Shown here: positions 34,466 through 42,408 of the stretch, one piece after another
Position numbering within the stretch: the stretch's first letter is position 1
Layout: every line of letters begins with the position of its first letter
Source of the DNA: Fusicatenibacter sp.
GTDB lineage: Bacteria; Bacillota; Clostridia; Lachnospirales; Lachnospiraceae
Assembly: GCA_022766945.1 (NCBI GenBank)
Contig: JALEOU010000031.1
Span: 1-53,506, forward strand
Reading direction: 5' to 3'
Length of the DNA: 53,506 nt
Made by a program: the position numbers and the translations under genes
Notes under the pieces: model-generated
Seen by the model: only the letters and a program-made list of their open reading frames with translations
Told to the model about the DNA's origin: nothing
Database searches by the model: none

Positions 34466-34505
34466 GGACTGCTGTTCCCAGAAGAAGGAATGGCAGTCCT
34501 TATTC
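34466..34505 (+). terminator. Terminator after the GH3 gene
   Basis: GGACTGCTGTTCC (34466-34478) pairs with GGAATGGCAGTCC (34487-34499) over 13 positions, 11 of them Watson-Crick, followed by TTATTC. Confidence 0.75.
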
Positions 34506-34570
34506 ATATTACCGGATCATCTGTCATATAAATAGCCAGGACATATTGGTAAAGCTTTGAAAGGGGAACT

Positions 34571-35161
34571 ATGGGGCGTGGAAAGAGAATCGAATATGTG
34601 CGATACTGGCGTTATTTCTGCACTCTTTTTTTTGTTGGATTTCTGGTTGGCAGTATCTTTACAGGGATTTCATTCCAGTACCAAAACGTGGGAGAAAGTA
34701 CAATCCGGGTTTTTCGGATTGAGCAGTTTTTGAACCGAAAGATAGAGGCAAAACAGAGTTTTCGCTATCTGCTTCGGATTCGAATGGCTCCGGTATTATC
34801 CGGTATGGTGATTGCAATGACCGTTTTTGGGGGTGTATTTGCTTCCATGGTGAATTTTGGCTATGGATTTTTGTGTGGTGTATTGCTCACCATAGCTCTG
34901 CTGCAAAATGGGATCAAAGGATTTCTCTTATTTATCGGAACCCTGATGCCGCAGATGCTGATCTATTTTCCGGCACTGATTCTGATGTCCTGTGTCTGCA
35001 ATGCATGGTCGGAAAATACGCGGCTGGGAGGAGGAAGGATTCAGAAAGAATCGATCAGGTATGGTCTTGTCTATCTGCTGGGGGCAGTACTGGTTCTCTG
35101 GGGAATTTTCCTGGAAAGCTATATCTGTCCGCAGTTCCTTGGAATTTTGCTTGACATTTAA
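34571..35161 (+). CDS. spoIIM: Stage II sporulation protein M
   Basis: The 196-residue membrane protein has about five hydrophobic segments, a SpoIIM-like N-terminus (YWRYFCTLFFVGFLVGSIF) and IGTLMPQMLIYFPALILMS. SpoIIM is part of the DMP machinery (with SpoIID and SpoIIP) for engulfment during sporulation. AAAGGGG precedes the start. The promoter of the next gene, xerD, lies at its 3' end. Confidence 0.88.
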   Translation: MGRGKRIEYVRYWRYFCTLFFVGFLVGSIFTGISFQYQNVGESTIRVFRIEQFLNRKIEAKQSFRYLLRIRMAPVLSGMVIAMTVFGGVFASMVNFGYGFLCGVLLTIALLQNGIKGFLLFIGTLMPQMLIYFPALILMSCVCNAWSENTRLGGGRIQKESIRYGLVYLLGAVLVLWGIFLESYICPQFLGILLDI

Positions 35162-35180
35162 AATAAGAATTGTATATAAT
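35151..35180 (+). promoter_or_regulatory. Promoter of xerD at the spoIIM 3' end
   Basis: TTGACA (35151-35156), an 18-bp spacer and TATAAT (35175-35180) begin within the last codons of spoIIM. This should allow expression of xerD independently of sporulation. Confidence 0.8.
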
Positions 35181-35246
35181 CATAAGATACGGATCATGAA
35201 CCAGAGTCAGGAAGGACCGGATCCCGGCAGGAACGAAGAGGAACGG

Positions 35247-36140
35247 ATGAGAAATATGAAGGATGAGATTTGTGAATTTATAAATTATCTGCATAATGTA
35301 AAGAAAGCTTCGCACAATACCGAAATTTCTTATGAGCGTGACCTCAAAAAGATGGCAAATTATTTGGAAAGTCAGGGTGTCACTGCCATAGAACAGGTAA
35401 ACGCTACGAATCTCAATTCTTATATGCTGTATCTGGAGAGAGAACAGCTGTCGCCGGCAACGGTATCGCGCAGTGTGGCCGCCATTCGTGCATTCTTTCA
35501 GTTTGAGACGCAGAACGGACGTGTAAAACCGGATCCATCTATTGGACTAACTCCTCCAAAAGTAGAACGAAAAATTCCGGAAATCTTAAGTGTACAGGAA
35601 GTGGATCTGCTGATGCGTCAGCCGGATGAGAAAACCCCGAAAGGAATTCGGGATAAAGCAATGTTGGAACTGTTGTATGCGACCGGGATTCGTGTCAGCG
35701 AGTTAATTCATCTGAAAGTGACAGAGATCAATCTTCAAATGGGATATATTGCTTGTCATGAGGGCAGCAAAGATCGTGTTGTTCCTTTTGGCAGTGCGGC
35801 AAGAAAAGCACTGGAACGTTATGTTAAAGAGTCGCGCAGTGTTATGCTTGGCGCACGGGAAAGTGAGTATCTTTTCGTGAACTGCTCAGGCACTCCTATG
35901 AGTCGCCAGGGATTCTGGAAAATATTGAAGAACTATGCAAAAGCGGCAGGAATTACTGCGGATATTACGCCCCATACGCTGCGTCATTCCTTTGCGGCTC
36001 ATCTTCTTCAGAATGGAGCAGACCTGAAAAGTGTTCAGGAGATGCTGGGACACTCGGATATTTCCACTACCCAGATGTATCTCAATGTGGGAGTTTACAA
36101 AATCAGAGATGTTTATAATCGCGCGCATCCGCGTAAATAA
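35247..36140 (+). CDS. xerD: Tyrosine recombinase XerD
   Basis: The 297-residue recombinase has the SAM-like N-terminal core-binding domain (about 1-85) and the catalytic domain with Arg149 (ATGIRVSEL), His243 and Arg246 (HTLRHSFAAH), His269 (LGHSD) and nucleophile Tyr278 (MYLNV). XerD resolves chromosome dimers at dif. The start is chosen at ATG 35247 (GAGG 6 nt upstream); longer versions would read into spoIIM. It is followed by a bidirectional terminator. Confidence 0.93.
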   Translation: MRNMKDEICEFINYLHNVKKASHNTEISYERDLKKMANYLESQGVTAIEQVNATNLNSYMLYLEREQLSPATVSRSVAAIRAFFQFETQNGRVKPDPSIGLTPPKVERKIPEILSVQEVDLLMRQPDEKTPKGIRDKAMLELLYATGIRVSELIHLKVTEINLQMGYIACHEGSKDRVVPFGSAARKALERYVKESRSVMLGARESEYLFVNCSGTPMSRQGFWKILKNYAKAAGITADITPHTLRHSFAAHLLQNGADLKSVQEMLGHSDISTTQMYLNVGVYKIRDVYNRAHPRK

Positions 36141-36147
36141 AAGCCTG

Positions 36148-36197
36148 ATGATAAAAAAGAAGACAGCCTTTGAAAAGACTGCCTTCTTTTTTATCAT
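36148..36197. terminator. Bidirectional terminator between xerD and the DAHP synthase gene
   Basis: ATGATAAAAAAGAAG (36148-36162) pairs with CTTCTTTTTTATCAT (36183-36197), with inner ACAG and CTGC partial pairing. A- and T-runs at both ends suit both directions. Confidence 0.85.
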
Positions 36198-36202
36198 GCT
36201 GC

Positions 36203-37237
36203 TCAGCATTCCTCTGCGATATCGTAAATCAGCTTTTCCGTCTCATTCCATCCAAGGCAGGGGTCTGTAATGGATTTGCCATAGATATGGGTGCCGCAGC
36301 CGATTTTCTGGTTGCCGGGCTCCAGGTAACTCTCAATCATGACACCTTTCACCAGCCTTTCGATCTCCCTGGAGCATCTGCGGTTATGCAGAACATCCTT
36401 GACGATTCGAACCTGCTGCTCATACTGCTTGTTTGAGTTAGAATGATTGGCATCAATGATAGTTGCCGGATTCTTCAGGTGGGTTTCGTTGTATTTTTCT
36501 AACAGAAGCTGAATATCTTCGTAATGGTAATTTGGGATTGAATTGCCGTGTTTGTTGGTTGCACCGCGAAGAATCGTGTGCGTCAGAGGATTTCCGGTGG
36601 TCTTAACCTCCCAGGTACGATAAATAAAGGAATGGGAAGCCTGGGCCGCAATCACAGAATTAATCATGACAGAAAAATCACCGCTGGTGGGATTTTTCAT
36701 ACCTGCCGGAATGTCAATACCGGAAACGGTAAGACGATGCTCCTGATTTTCCACTGAACGTGCACCTACAGCCACATAGGAAAGAATATCAGACAGATAA
36801 CTCCAGTTGGAGGGATAGAGCATTTCGTCAGCAGAAGTGAGCTCTGTTTCCTCAACGACACGCATGTGCATCTTTCTCATGGCAATCAGACCATGCAGCA
36901 GATCTGGTTTCTTCTCAGGATCCGGCTGATGAACAATGCCTTTGTAGCCTTCTCCGGTGGTACGTGGTTTATTCGTATAGACACGGGGAATGAGGATCAG
37001 TTTGTCGGAAACTTTTTCGGCTACTCTTGCCAGACGGGTGGTATATTCCAGAACAGCATCTTCATTGTCTGCAGAACAGGGACCTACAATCACGAGAAAT
37101 TTATCAGACTCTCCGGTAAAGACCCTGGCGATCTTTTGGTCCCGATCTTTTTTGACCTCGGCAGCATGACTGCTTAAGGGGTACTGCTCCCGGATCTCAT
37201 TGGGAGTTGGAAGTTTTTTAACAAATTCAAAGCTCAT
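36203..37237 (-). CDS. aroF: 3-deoxy-7-phosphoheptulonate (DAHP) synthase, class I
   Basis: The 344-residue enzyme condenses phosphoenolpyruvate with erythrose 4-phosphate, the first step of the shikimate pathway. Motifs are VIVGPCSADNEDAVLEY, IPRVYTNKPRTTGEGYKG, SGDFSVMINSVIAAQASHSF, TILRGATNKHGNSIPNYHY and IIDANHSNSNKQYEQQ, as in AroF/G/H enzymes. It is monocistronic, with a probable TCGACT-N18-TATAAT promoter upstream and a 10-bp hairpin in its leader (37274-37304). Confidence 0.95.
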   Translation of the reverse strand: MSFEFVKKLPTPNEIREQYPLSSHAAEVKKDRDQKIARVFTGESDKFLVIVGPCSADNEDAVLEYTTRLARVAEKVSDKLILIPRVYTNKPRTTGEGYKGIVHQPDPEKKPDLLHGLIAMRKMHMRVVEETELTSADEMLYPSNWSYLSDILSYVAVGARSVENQEHRLTVSGIDIPAGMKNPTSGDFSVMINSVIAAQASHSFIYRTWEVKTTGNPLTHTILRGATNKHGNSIPNYHYEDIQLLLEKYNETHLKNPATIIDANHSNSNKQYEQQVRIVKDVLHNRRCSREIERLVKGVMIESYLEPGNQKIGCGTHIYGKSITDPCLGWNETEKLIYDIAEEC

Positions 37238-37273
37238 AGATTTTCTCCTTTTGCCTTTGTATGAATTCCTTTG

Positions 37274-37304
37274 TGCAAAGAGGAGATTGGCCTGCCTCTT
37301 TGCA
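37274..37304. promoter_or_regulatory. Hairpin in the DAHP synthase leader
   Basis: TGCAAAGAGG (37274-37283) and CCTCTTTGCA (37295-37304) are perfect arms with an 11-nt loop between the likely promoter and ATG 37237. No T-run follows in the minus direction, so it is not a terminator. It may be a protein-binding or mRNA-stabilising element. Confidence 0.4.
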
Positions 37305-37436
37305 TATCAAACAATATTATAATACAAAATATGAAAAAAGTCGATATTTTTTCGGCAGTTTGAGAAAAATCGAAAGGATCAAAGGATTTTCCACATATGG
37401 AGGAAAAAGATTGTGCAAAATTACAGCAGAAAAACA

Positions 37437-37466
37437 TTGACGCTGCAGGTAAAAGAGTAGTATGAT
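37437..37466 (+). promoter_or_regulatory. Promoter upstream of the ATP-grasp/transglutaminase operon
   Basis: TTGACG (37437-37442), an 18-bp spacer and TATGAT (37461-37466) predict a start near 37473. A terminator hairpin begins only a few bases later, so transcription from here would stop early unless antitermination occurs. The rest of 37238-37583 shows no gene. Confidence 0.6.
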
Positions 37467-37476
37467 AATTGAAACG

Positions 37477-37512
37477 AAGACGTTTTGCGTATATGCAAAA
37501 CGTCTTTTTGTT
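37477..37512 (+). terminator. Leader terminator directly after the promoter
   Basis: AAGACGTTTTGC (37477-37488) and GCAAAACGTCTT (37495-37506) are perfect 12-bp arms around GTATAT, followed by TTTGTTTTTGG. The hairpin lies between the promoter and the operon, the position of an attenuator. Confidence 0.75.
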
Positions 37513-37583
37513 TTTGGAGCAAAGGAAGTATTTTAAGAAGAAGGTATTTCCGTACTGCCGAAAAAAAGTAGGGAGGAATGCAT

Positions 37584-38903
37584 ATGAAAAATATGGATCT
37601 GTGCCGCCATACAGATACAGTCAATGAACTGTTGGCCAGATATGGTGTGAAATTCGGAATCTATAAAAATAACGAATTCCACGAACAATTATTTCCGTTT
37701 GATGCAGTTCCGCGGGTCATTGACAAAGAGGAATTTGCGTATCTGGAAAAAGGTCTGAAACAGAGAGTTATGGCATTAAATTGCTTTATCCGTGATATTT
37801 ATGGGGAGAAACAGATTGTGAGAGATCATGTGGTACCGGAAGAATTTATTTTTGCCTCCAGTGGATATCTCGCACAGTGCGAAGGTGTTCTTCCGCCAAA
37901 AGGAATTTATGCGCATATTGCAGGAATTGATCTGGTGCAGGGGAAAAACGATGAGTGGTACATACTAGAGGATAATCTTCGTGTGCCATCCGGTGCTTCC
38001 TATCCTATGATTGCAAGAGATCTCTGCCGTAAAAGCAGTCCGAGCACTTTTAAAGAGTATCATATTGAGGACAATCGCAATTACGCGCAGCTGCTCAGAA
38101 ATACGATGGATTACGTCAATACCGGGGGCCATACTGTGATTCTGACGCCTGGGCGGTACAACGCAGCATATTTTGAACATTCCTATCTTGCAGAAAAGAC
38201 AGGCGCACATCTGGTTACCGGAAATCAGCTGATCGTGGAAAATGATTATCTGTATTTTATTGATTACAGCGGAAAAAAAGAAAGAGTAGGTGCCGTTTAC
38301 AGAAGAATATCGGATGAATATCTGGACCCGATGAATTTTAAGGAGGAATCTCTGATTGGAATTCCTCACATTTATGATATTTTCCGTAAAGGAAATGTGG
38401 CGCTTCTCAATGCTCCGGGAAATGGTGTTGCAGATGACAAAGGAATTTACTATTTTGTGCCTAAGATGATCCGGTACTATCTGGACGAAGAGCCGATTCT
38501 TCAGAATGCACCTACCTATCTGCCGTTCTATGAGCAGGATATGGCTTATGTACTGGAGCATTTTGATCATCTGGTATTGAAAGATGTGGCGGAGGCTGGC
38601 GGTTACGGTGTTGTTTTTGGCGACAAGATGACAAAAGAAGAGAAAGAAAATTTTATTGGACTTTTGAAAAAAGAACCGCGTCGCTTTATTGCACAGGAAA
38701 TCATTGATTTTAAGGATATCGATATTCTGGATCAGGGGCAGTGGGTGCCGAGAAAAGCAGATTTAAGAGCTTTTGTCCTGATGGGTGAGGAACCGGTCGT
38801 ATGGAAAAGCGGACTGACGCGTTTTTCACGCAATCCGGATTCTTTCATCGTCAATTCGTCTCAGGGAGGAGGGTTTAAAGACACATGGGTATTATCTCAG
38901 TAG
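37584..38903 (+). CDS. COG2308-type circularly permuted ATP-grasp protein
   Basis: The 439-residue protein matches the circularly permuted ATP-grasp family of COG2308. Recognisable segments are FIRDIYGEKQIVRDHVVPEEFI, WYILEDNLRVPSGASYPM, TPGRYNAAYFEHSYLAEKTGAHLV, LKDVAEAGGYGVVFG and KADLRAFVLMGEEPVVWKSGLTRFS. Such proteins occur with alpha-E and transglutaminase genes and are predicted peptide-ligase or amidoligase systems making or tagging short peptides. ATG 37584, 7 nt after GGGAGG, is preferred over ATG 37578. The gene overlaps the next by 19 bp. Confidence 0.85.
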   Translation: MKNMDLCRHTDTVNELLARYGVKFGIYKNNEFHEQLFPFDAVPRVIDKEEFAYLEKGLKQRVMALNCFIRDIYGEKQIVRDHVVPEEFIFASSGYLAQCEGVLPPKGIYAHIAGIDLVQGKNDEWYILEDNLRVPSGASYPMIARDLCRKSSPSTFKEYHIEDNRNYAQLLRNTMDYVNTGGHTVILTPGRYNAAYFEHSYLAEKTGAHLVTGNQLIVENDYLYFIDYSGKKERVGAVYRRISDEYLDPMNFKEESLIGIPHIYDIFRKGNVALLNAPGNGVADDKGIYYFVPKMIRYYLDEEPILQNAPTYLPFYEQDMAYVLEHFDHLVLKDVAEAGGYGVVFGDKMTKEEKENFIGLLKKEPRRFIAQEIIDFKDIDILDQGQWVPRKADLRAFVLMGEEPVVWKSGLTRFSRNPDSFIVNSSQGGGFKDTWVLSQ

Positions 38904-39553
38904 AAAATACAGACCGCCTGTACTGGCTTGGCAGGTACAGCGAACGGGTATACACGACCATACGATTGTTTTCTGACAGTTTCGATGAAATGATAGACTC
39001 GTATCTTGACAGCTATGAAGTATTCTGCAAAAGACTGGACATTCCGAATATTTACACTTCCAGCGCGAACTTCATTGAGCGTTACTGTTTTGATTCAGAA
39101 GATCCCAATTCCATTTATTCGAATCTGACAAGAGCCTATGATAACTGTATTACCCTGAGAGAAGAAATCGGGAGTGAATGTGTATCCTATATTCAGCTGG
39201 CAATGTATGACATGAACCGGGCAAGGGTTTCCGAAGCTCCGCTGATTGAGCTGCAAAAAGTAGTGGATAATATTCTTGCATTCTGGGGAATTGTTGATGA
39301 CAGTATTGACAGTGAAAATGTCAGAAATATTATAAAAGTTGGCAAACGAATTGAACGCCTGGATCTCTATGCGAGACTTCATCTGGATGCCGAAAAGATG
39401 GAACGCGAGGTAGACCGTCTGGTGGGAAGGATACCAAGAACCTGTCTGAAATACCGGAAGGAAGCACTGTCAAGGCTAAAAGAACTTGTCGAAGCTTCGG
39501 AAATCGATTATTATAGTATTGTAAAAGAGGTAGAAAGCATACTGGAGGAATAA
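38885..39553 (+). CDS. Alpha-E domain protein
   Basis: The 222-residue helical protein begins GIISVENTDRLYWLGRYSERV, the alpha-E signature, and continues with repeated helices to ESILEE. Alpha-E proteins accompany COG2308 ATP-grasp proteins in predicted peptide-synthesis gene clusters; their biochemical role is unproven. The start lies inside the previous gene (19-bp overlap), so expression is coupled. Confidence 0.88.
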   Translation: MGIISVENTDRLYWLGRYSERVYTTIRLFSDSFDEMIDSYLDSYEVFCKRLDIPNIYTSSANFIERYCFDSEDPNSIYSNLTRAYDNCITLREEIGSECVSYIQLAMYDMNRARVSEAPLIELQKVVDNILAFWGIVDDSIDSENVRNIIKVGKRIERLDLYARLHLDAEKMEREVDRLVGRIPRTCLKYRKEALSRLKELVEASEIDYYSIVKEVESILEE

Positions 39554-39558
39554 TCGAT

Positions 39559-40350
39559 ATGAAGGAACTGCATTTCGAATACAGCATGAAACTGGAATTT
39601 GAAACACCGGTGGAAAAACACCGTTTTACTTTAAAATGCGTTCCGCGTTCTGACAAAAGACAAAAGATCTTAGATTTAAACATTGATGTTTACCCAAAGG
39701 AGTTCTTATCTACAGATGAGGACTCCTTTGGAAATCAGTGCATATATGGATATTCGGAAGGTTTTCATGACCATTTTTCGGTCTCTTTAAGCGGCCGGGC
39801 GCTCTGCGGTCTGTCATCTTGTGAGGATGACGCAAAAGAAGCCCGGATCGGACTGTTTCGCTATCAGAGCGAATATACAAAACCAGGTCCCGAAATTACC
39901 GCATTTACAAACAGTATTCAGGTGGAAGATACGGCTTCTGATCTGGATCGGGCAATTCATTATATGAAGGCACTTTATGGCCGTTTTTCGTATGTACCAC
40001 GTGTGACAACAATAAATACAACTGCGGAAGAAGCATTTGCAGGAGGATGCGGTGTCTGCCAGGATTATTCGCATATTCTGCTCTCTATGTGCCGGATGAG
40101 ACAGATTCCATGCCGGTATGTAGTGGGAATGTTGATGGGTGAAGGAGAGAGCCATGCCTGGGTGGAAATTTGCCAGAATGGTGTCTGGATTCCGTTGGAT
40201 CCTACAAACAATCTGATTGTGGAGGATCAGCATATCAAAATCTCATCGGGGCGGGATTACAAAGACTGTCTCGTAAACCAGGGGATTTTCATGGGGCAAA
40301 CACTTCAGAGACAAAAGGTATACGTTCTTGTCAGAGAAGAGAGAATGTAA
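39559..40350 (+). CDS. Transglutaminase-like cysteine protease/amidase
   Basis: The 263-residue protein has a beta-rich N-terminal domain (1-115) and a transglutaminase-like domain with catalytic Cys167 (GGCGVCQDYSH), His199 (GESHAWVEI) and Asp214 (PLDPTNN). In bacteria this domain usually acts as a peptidase or amidase. It follows alpha-E by 5 bp. In COG2308 clusters such proteins are predicted to hydrolyse or crosslink the peptide product. No signal peptide is seen, so it is cytosolic. Confidence 0.87.
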   Translation: MKELHFEYSMKLEFETPVEKHRFTLKCVPRSDKRQKILDLNIDVYPKEFLSTDEDSFGNQCIYGYSEGFHDHFSVSLSGRALCGLSSCEDDAKEARIGLFRYQSEYTKPGPEITAFTNSIQVEDTASDLDRAIHYMKALYGRFSYVPRVTTINTTAEEAFAGGCGVCQDYSHILLSMCRMRQIPCRYVVGMLMGEGESHAWVEICQNGVWIPLDPTNNLIVEDQHIKISSGRDYKDCLVNQGIFMGQTLQRQKVYVLVREERM

Positions 40351-40433
40351 GAAAGCGAAATTTGGAACAGAGTAAAATAAAAAAGAAAGCGTTCAGCCAG
40401 CTTTTGGCTGAAGGAGATAAAAGAGGACACTTT

Positions 40434-41399
40434 ATGATAAAAACAGTTGCAGAAGTGGGATTTCCGGTTGATGAGATACTGCGTATTCAGAAACAGCGTC
40501 TGGAACCAGCGGATGGAGCATCCGGAAAAAGAATCAGTATTGTGACAGGAATTCATGGGGATGAACTGGAAGGACAGTATGTGTGCTATGAAGTTGCAAG
40601 AAGAGTCGGTGAACATCCGGAGTTTCTGCGCGGAATCGTAGATATTTATCCGGCACTGAATCCTTTTGGAATTGATTCTGTTACGAGAGGGATTCCTGCA
40701 TTTGATCTGGATATGAATCGGATTTTTCCGGGCAGGGAAGATGGAGATATGAACGAATATGTGGCATCCAGAATTATTGAAGATCTGGAAGGATCCGATC
40801 TGTGTCTGGATATTCATGCCAGCAATATCTATCTGACAGAAGTTCCACAGATCCGTATCAATGAGGAACACACAAACAGCCTTCTTGATTTGGGAAAGCT
40901 GGCGAATGTGGACTTTCTGTGGGTGCACAGCAACAGTACAGTGCTTTCTTCTACATTGGCTTACAGCCTCAACAGCCGCAAAGTTCCCACACTGGTTGTT
41001 GAGATGGGAGTTGGAATGAGGATTTCCAGAGAGTACGGGGAGCAGCTAACAGATGGCATCTTTCGGCTGATGGCGCATCTTGGGATCTGGGAAGGACCAA
41101 CGGCGATGGTACGCCAACCTATCATATCAGCGGATCCGAACGAAGTGGAGTTTCTGAACGCTCCTGTTTCCGGAATATTTATGAAAACACGATCTCATGG
41201 GGCTCTGGTGAAAAAGGGTATGGAAATCGGACAGATCGTGGATCCGTTAAAAGGGATTTGTCTGTGTTCCGTGACGGCACCGGCGGACGGCTGGCTGTTT
41301 ACAATTCGGGAGTATCCGGTTGTAGATGAGGGTTCACTTCTGGCGCGAATTTTGAAAGGACATGATGCCGAGGTGCAGGAAAAATACCAAAAAGAGTGA
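40434..41399 (+). CDS. AstE/M14-like zinc carboxypeptidase or deacylase, catalytic residues present
   Basis: The 321-residue protein has the AstE/aspartoacylase fold: zinc ligands His41 and Glu44 (TGIHGDELEG), third ligand His128 (CLDIHAS), substrate-binding DLDMNRIFPG, and general-base candidate Glu190 (TLVVEMGVG). A C-terminal beta domain (about 240-320; APVSGIFMKTRSHGALVKKGMEIG) resembles a lipoyl-like flap. It should cleave an N-acyl or C-terminal amide bond. ATG 40434 follows GAGG; a 7-bp hairpin (TTCAGCC/GGCTGAA, 40392-40412) lies in the leader gap. Confidence 0.85.
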   Translation: MIKTVAEVGFPVDEILRIQKQRLEPADGASGKRISIVTGIHGDELEGQYVCYEVARRVGEHPEFLRGIVDIYPALNPFGIDSVTRGIPAFDLDMNRIFPGREDGDMNEYVASRIIEDLEGSDLCLDIHASNIYLTEVPQIRINEEHTNSLLDLGKLANVDFLWVHSNSTVLSSTLAYSLNSRKVPTLVVEMGVGMRISREYGEQLTDGIFRLMAHLGIWEGPTAMVRQPIISADPNEVEFLNAPVSGIFMKTRSHGALVKKGMEIGQIVDPLKGICLCSVTAPADGWLFTIREYPVVDEGSLLARILKGHDAEVQEKYQKE

Positions 41400-41415
41400 C
41401 CGGCAGGAGGATGTT

Positions 41416-42351
41416 ATGGAACGTAAAATACTGTTTGAGATCAAAGGGCTGTACCGTGATGATTTTCGCGTGACGGGGTTTTCTTTTGGACAGGGAGAAA
41501 AAACACTCTGTGTCGTAGGCAGTACCCGTGGAAATGAAAATCAGCAGCTGTTTTGCTGCTCGCAGCTGATCAGAAGACTGAGCGAACTGGAAGAAAAAGG
41601 AAAAATCACGCCGGGAGTCGAGATTTTGGTGATTCCCTGTGCGAATCCATATTCGATGAATATCAAAAAAAGATTTTGGAGTATCGACAATACGGATATC
41701 AACCGTATGTTTCCGGGATATGAAAAAGGAGAGACAACTCAGAGAATTGCTGCCGGTATCTTTGAGGTTGTAAAAGAATATCAGTATGGGATTCAGTTTG
41801 CCTCTTTTTATATGCCGGGAGCATTTGTGCCTCATGTCCGGATGATGAAAACGGGATATGAGGATGTGACGCTTGCTCAAAAATTCGGTCTTTCCTATGT
41901 GGTGCGTCATACGCCAAGGCCATTTGATACAACAACGCTGAATTACAACTGGCAGATCTGGGAAACACAGGCATTTTCCATATATACAACAAATACAGCG
42001 AAAGTAGATATGGAAAGCGCCCGCCAGGCAGTGGAGGCGATCCTGAATTTTATGTCATGGCAGGGTATGATCAGATATCGCGGTCATGAGGGTTACGTTT
42101 CCAGAGTGATTGACAGCGATGATATGATACCGGTGAGGGCAGATCATGCCGGATTTTTCGAGGCACATGTCAGTGCCGGTGAGGAGGTCAGCACAGGACA
42201 GCTTCTTGCAAGAATCTATGATCCGTATCTTGGAACCATGCGAAGTGCACTCTATGCACCGTTCCATGGCACAGTTGCTTTTGTGCATGATGAGGCGATG
42301 ACATACGAAGCAACAGCAGTGTTGAAACTGATCCGGGAAGAAGAGTGGTAA
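41416..42351 (+). CDS. AstE/M14-like paralogue lacking zinc ligands (predicted pseudoenzyme)
   Basis: The 311-residue protein shares the fold and order of the previous gene but has lost key residues. The HGDE site reads RGNE (Arg38, Glu41), the third ligand position is Phe128 (IQFASF), and the Glu190 position is Tyr190 (FSIYTTN). The substrate-binding motif DNTDINRMFPG and the C-terminal flap are kept. It starts 16 bp after its paralogue, with CAGGAGG. A substrate-binding or regulatory partner of the active enzyme is a reasonable inference. Confidence 0.82.
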   Translation: MERKILFEIKGLYRDDFRVTGFSFGQGEKTLCVVGSTRGNENQQLFCCSQLIRRLSELEEKGKITPGVEILVIPCANPYSMNIKKRFWSIDNTDINRMFPGYEKGETTQRIAAGIFEVVKEYQYGIQFASFYMPGAFVPHVRMMKTGYEDVTLAQKFGLSYVVRHTPRPFDTTTLNYNWQIWETQAFSIYTTNTAKVDMESARQAVEAILNFMSWQGMIRYRGHEGYVSRVIDSDDMIPVRADHAGFFEAHVSAGEEVSTGQLLARIYDPYLGTMRSALYAPFHGTVAFVHDEAMTYEATAVLKLIREEEW

Positions 42352-42364
42352 ATCCGTTTGTATC

Positions 42365-42408
42365 TGCAAAAAGAAACAGGCCAGTCAGCTGGTCTGTTTC
42401 TTTTTGCA
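42365..42408. terminator. Bidirectional terminator overlapping the flippase 3' end
   Basis: TGCAAAAAGAAACAG (42365-42379) and CTGTTTCTTTTTGCA (42394-42408) are perfect 15-bp arms with further inner pairing (GCCAG/CTGGT). It ends the M14 operon and covers the last codons of the minus-strand flippase. Confidence 0.9.
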
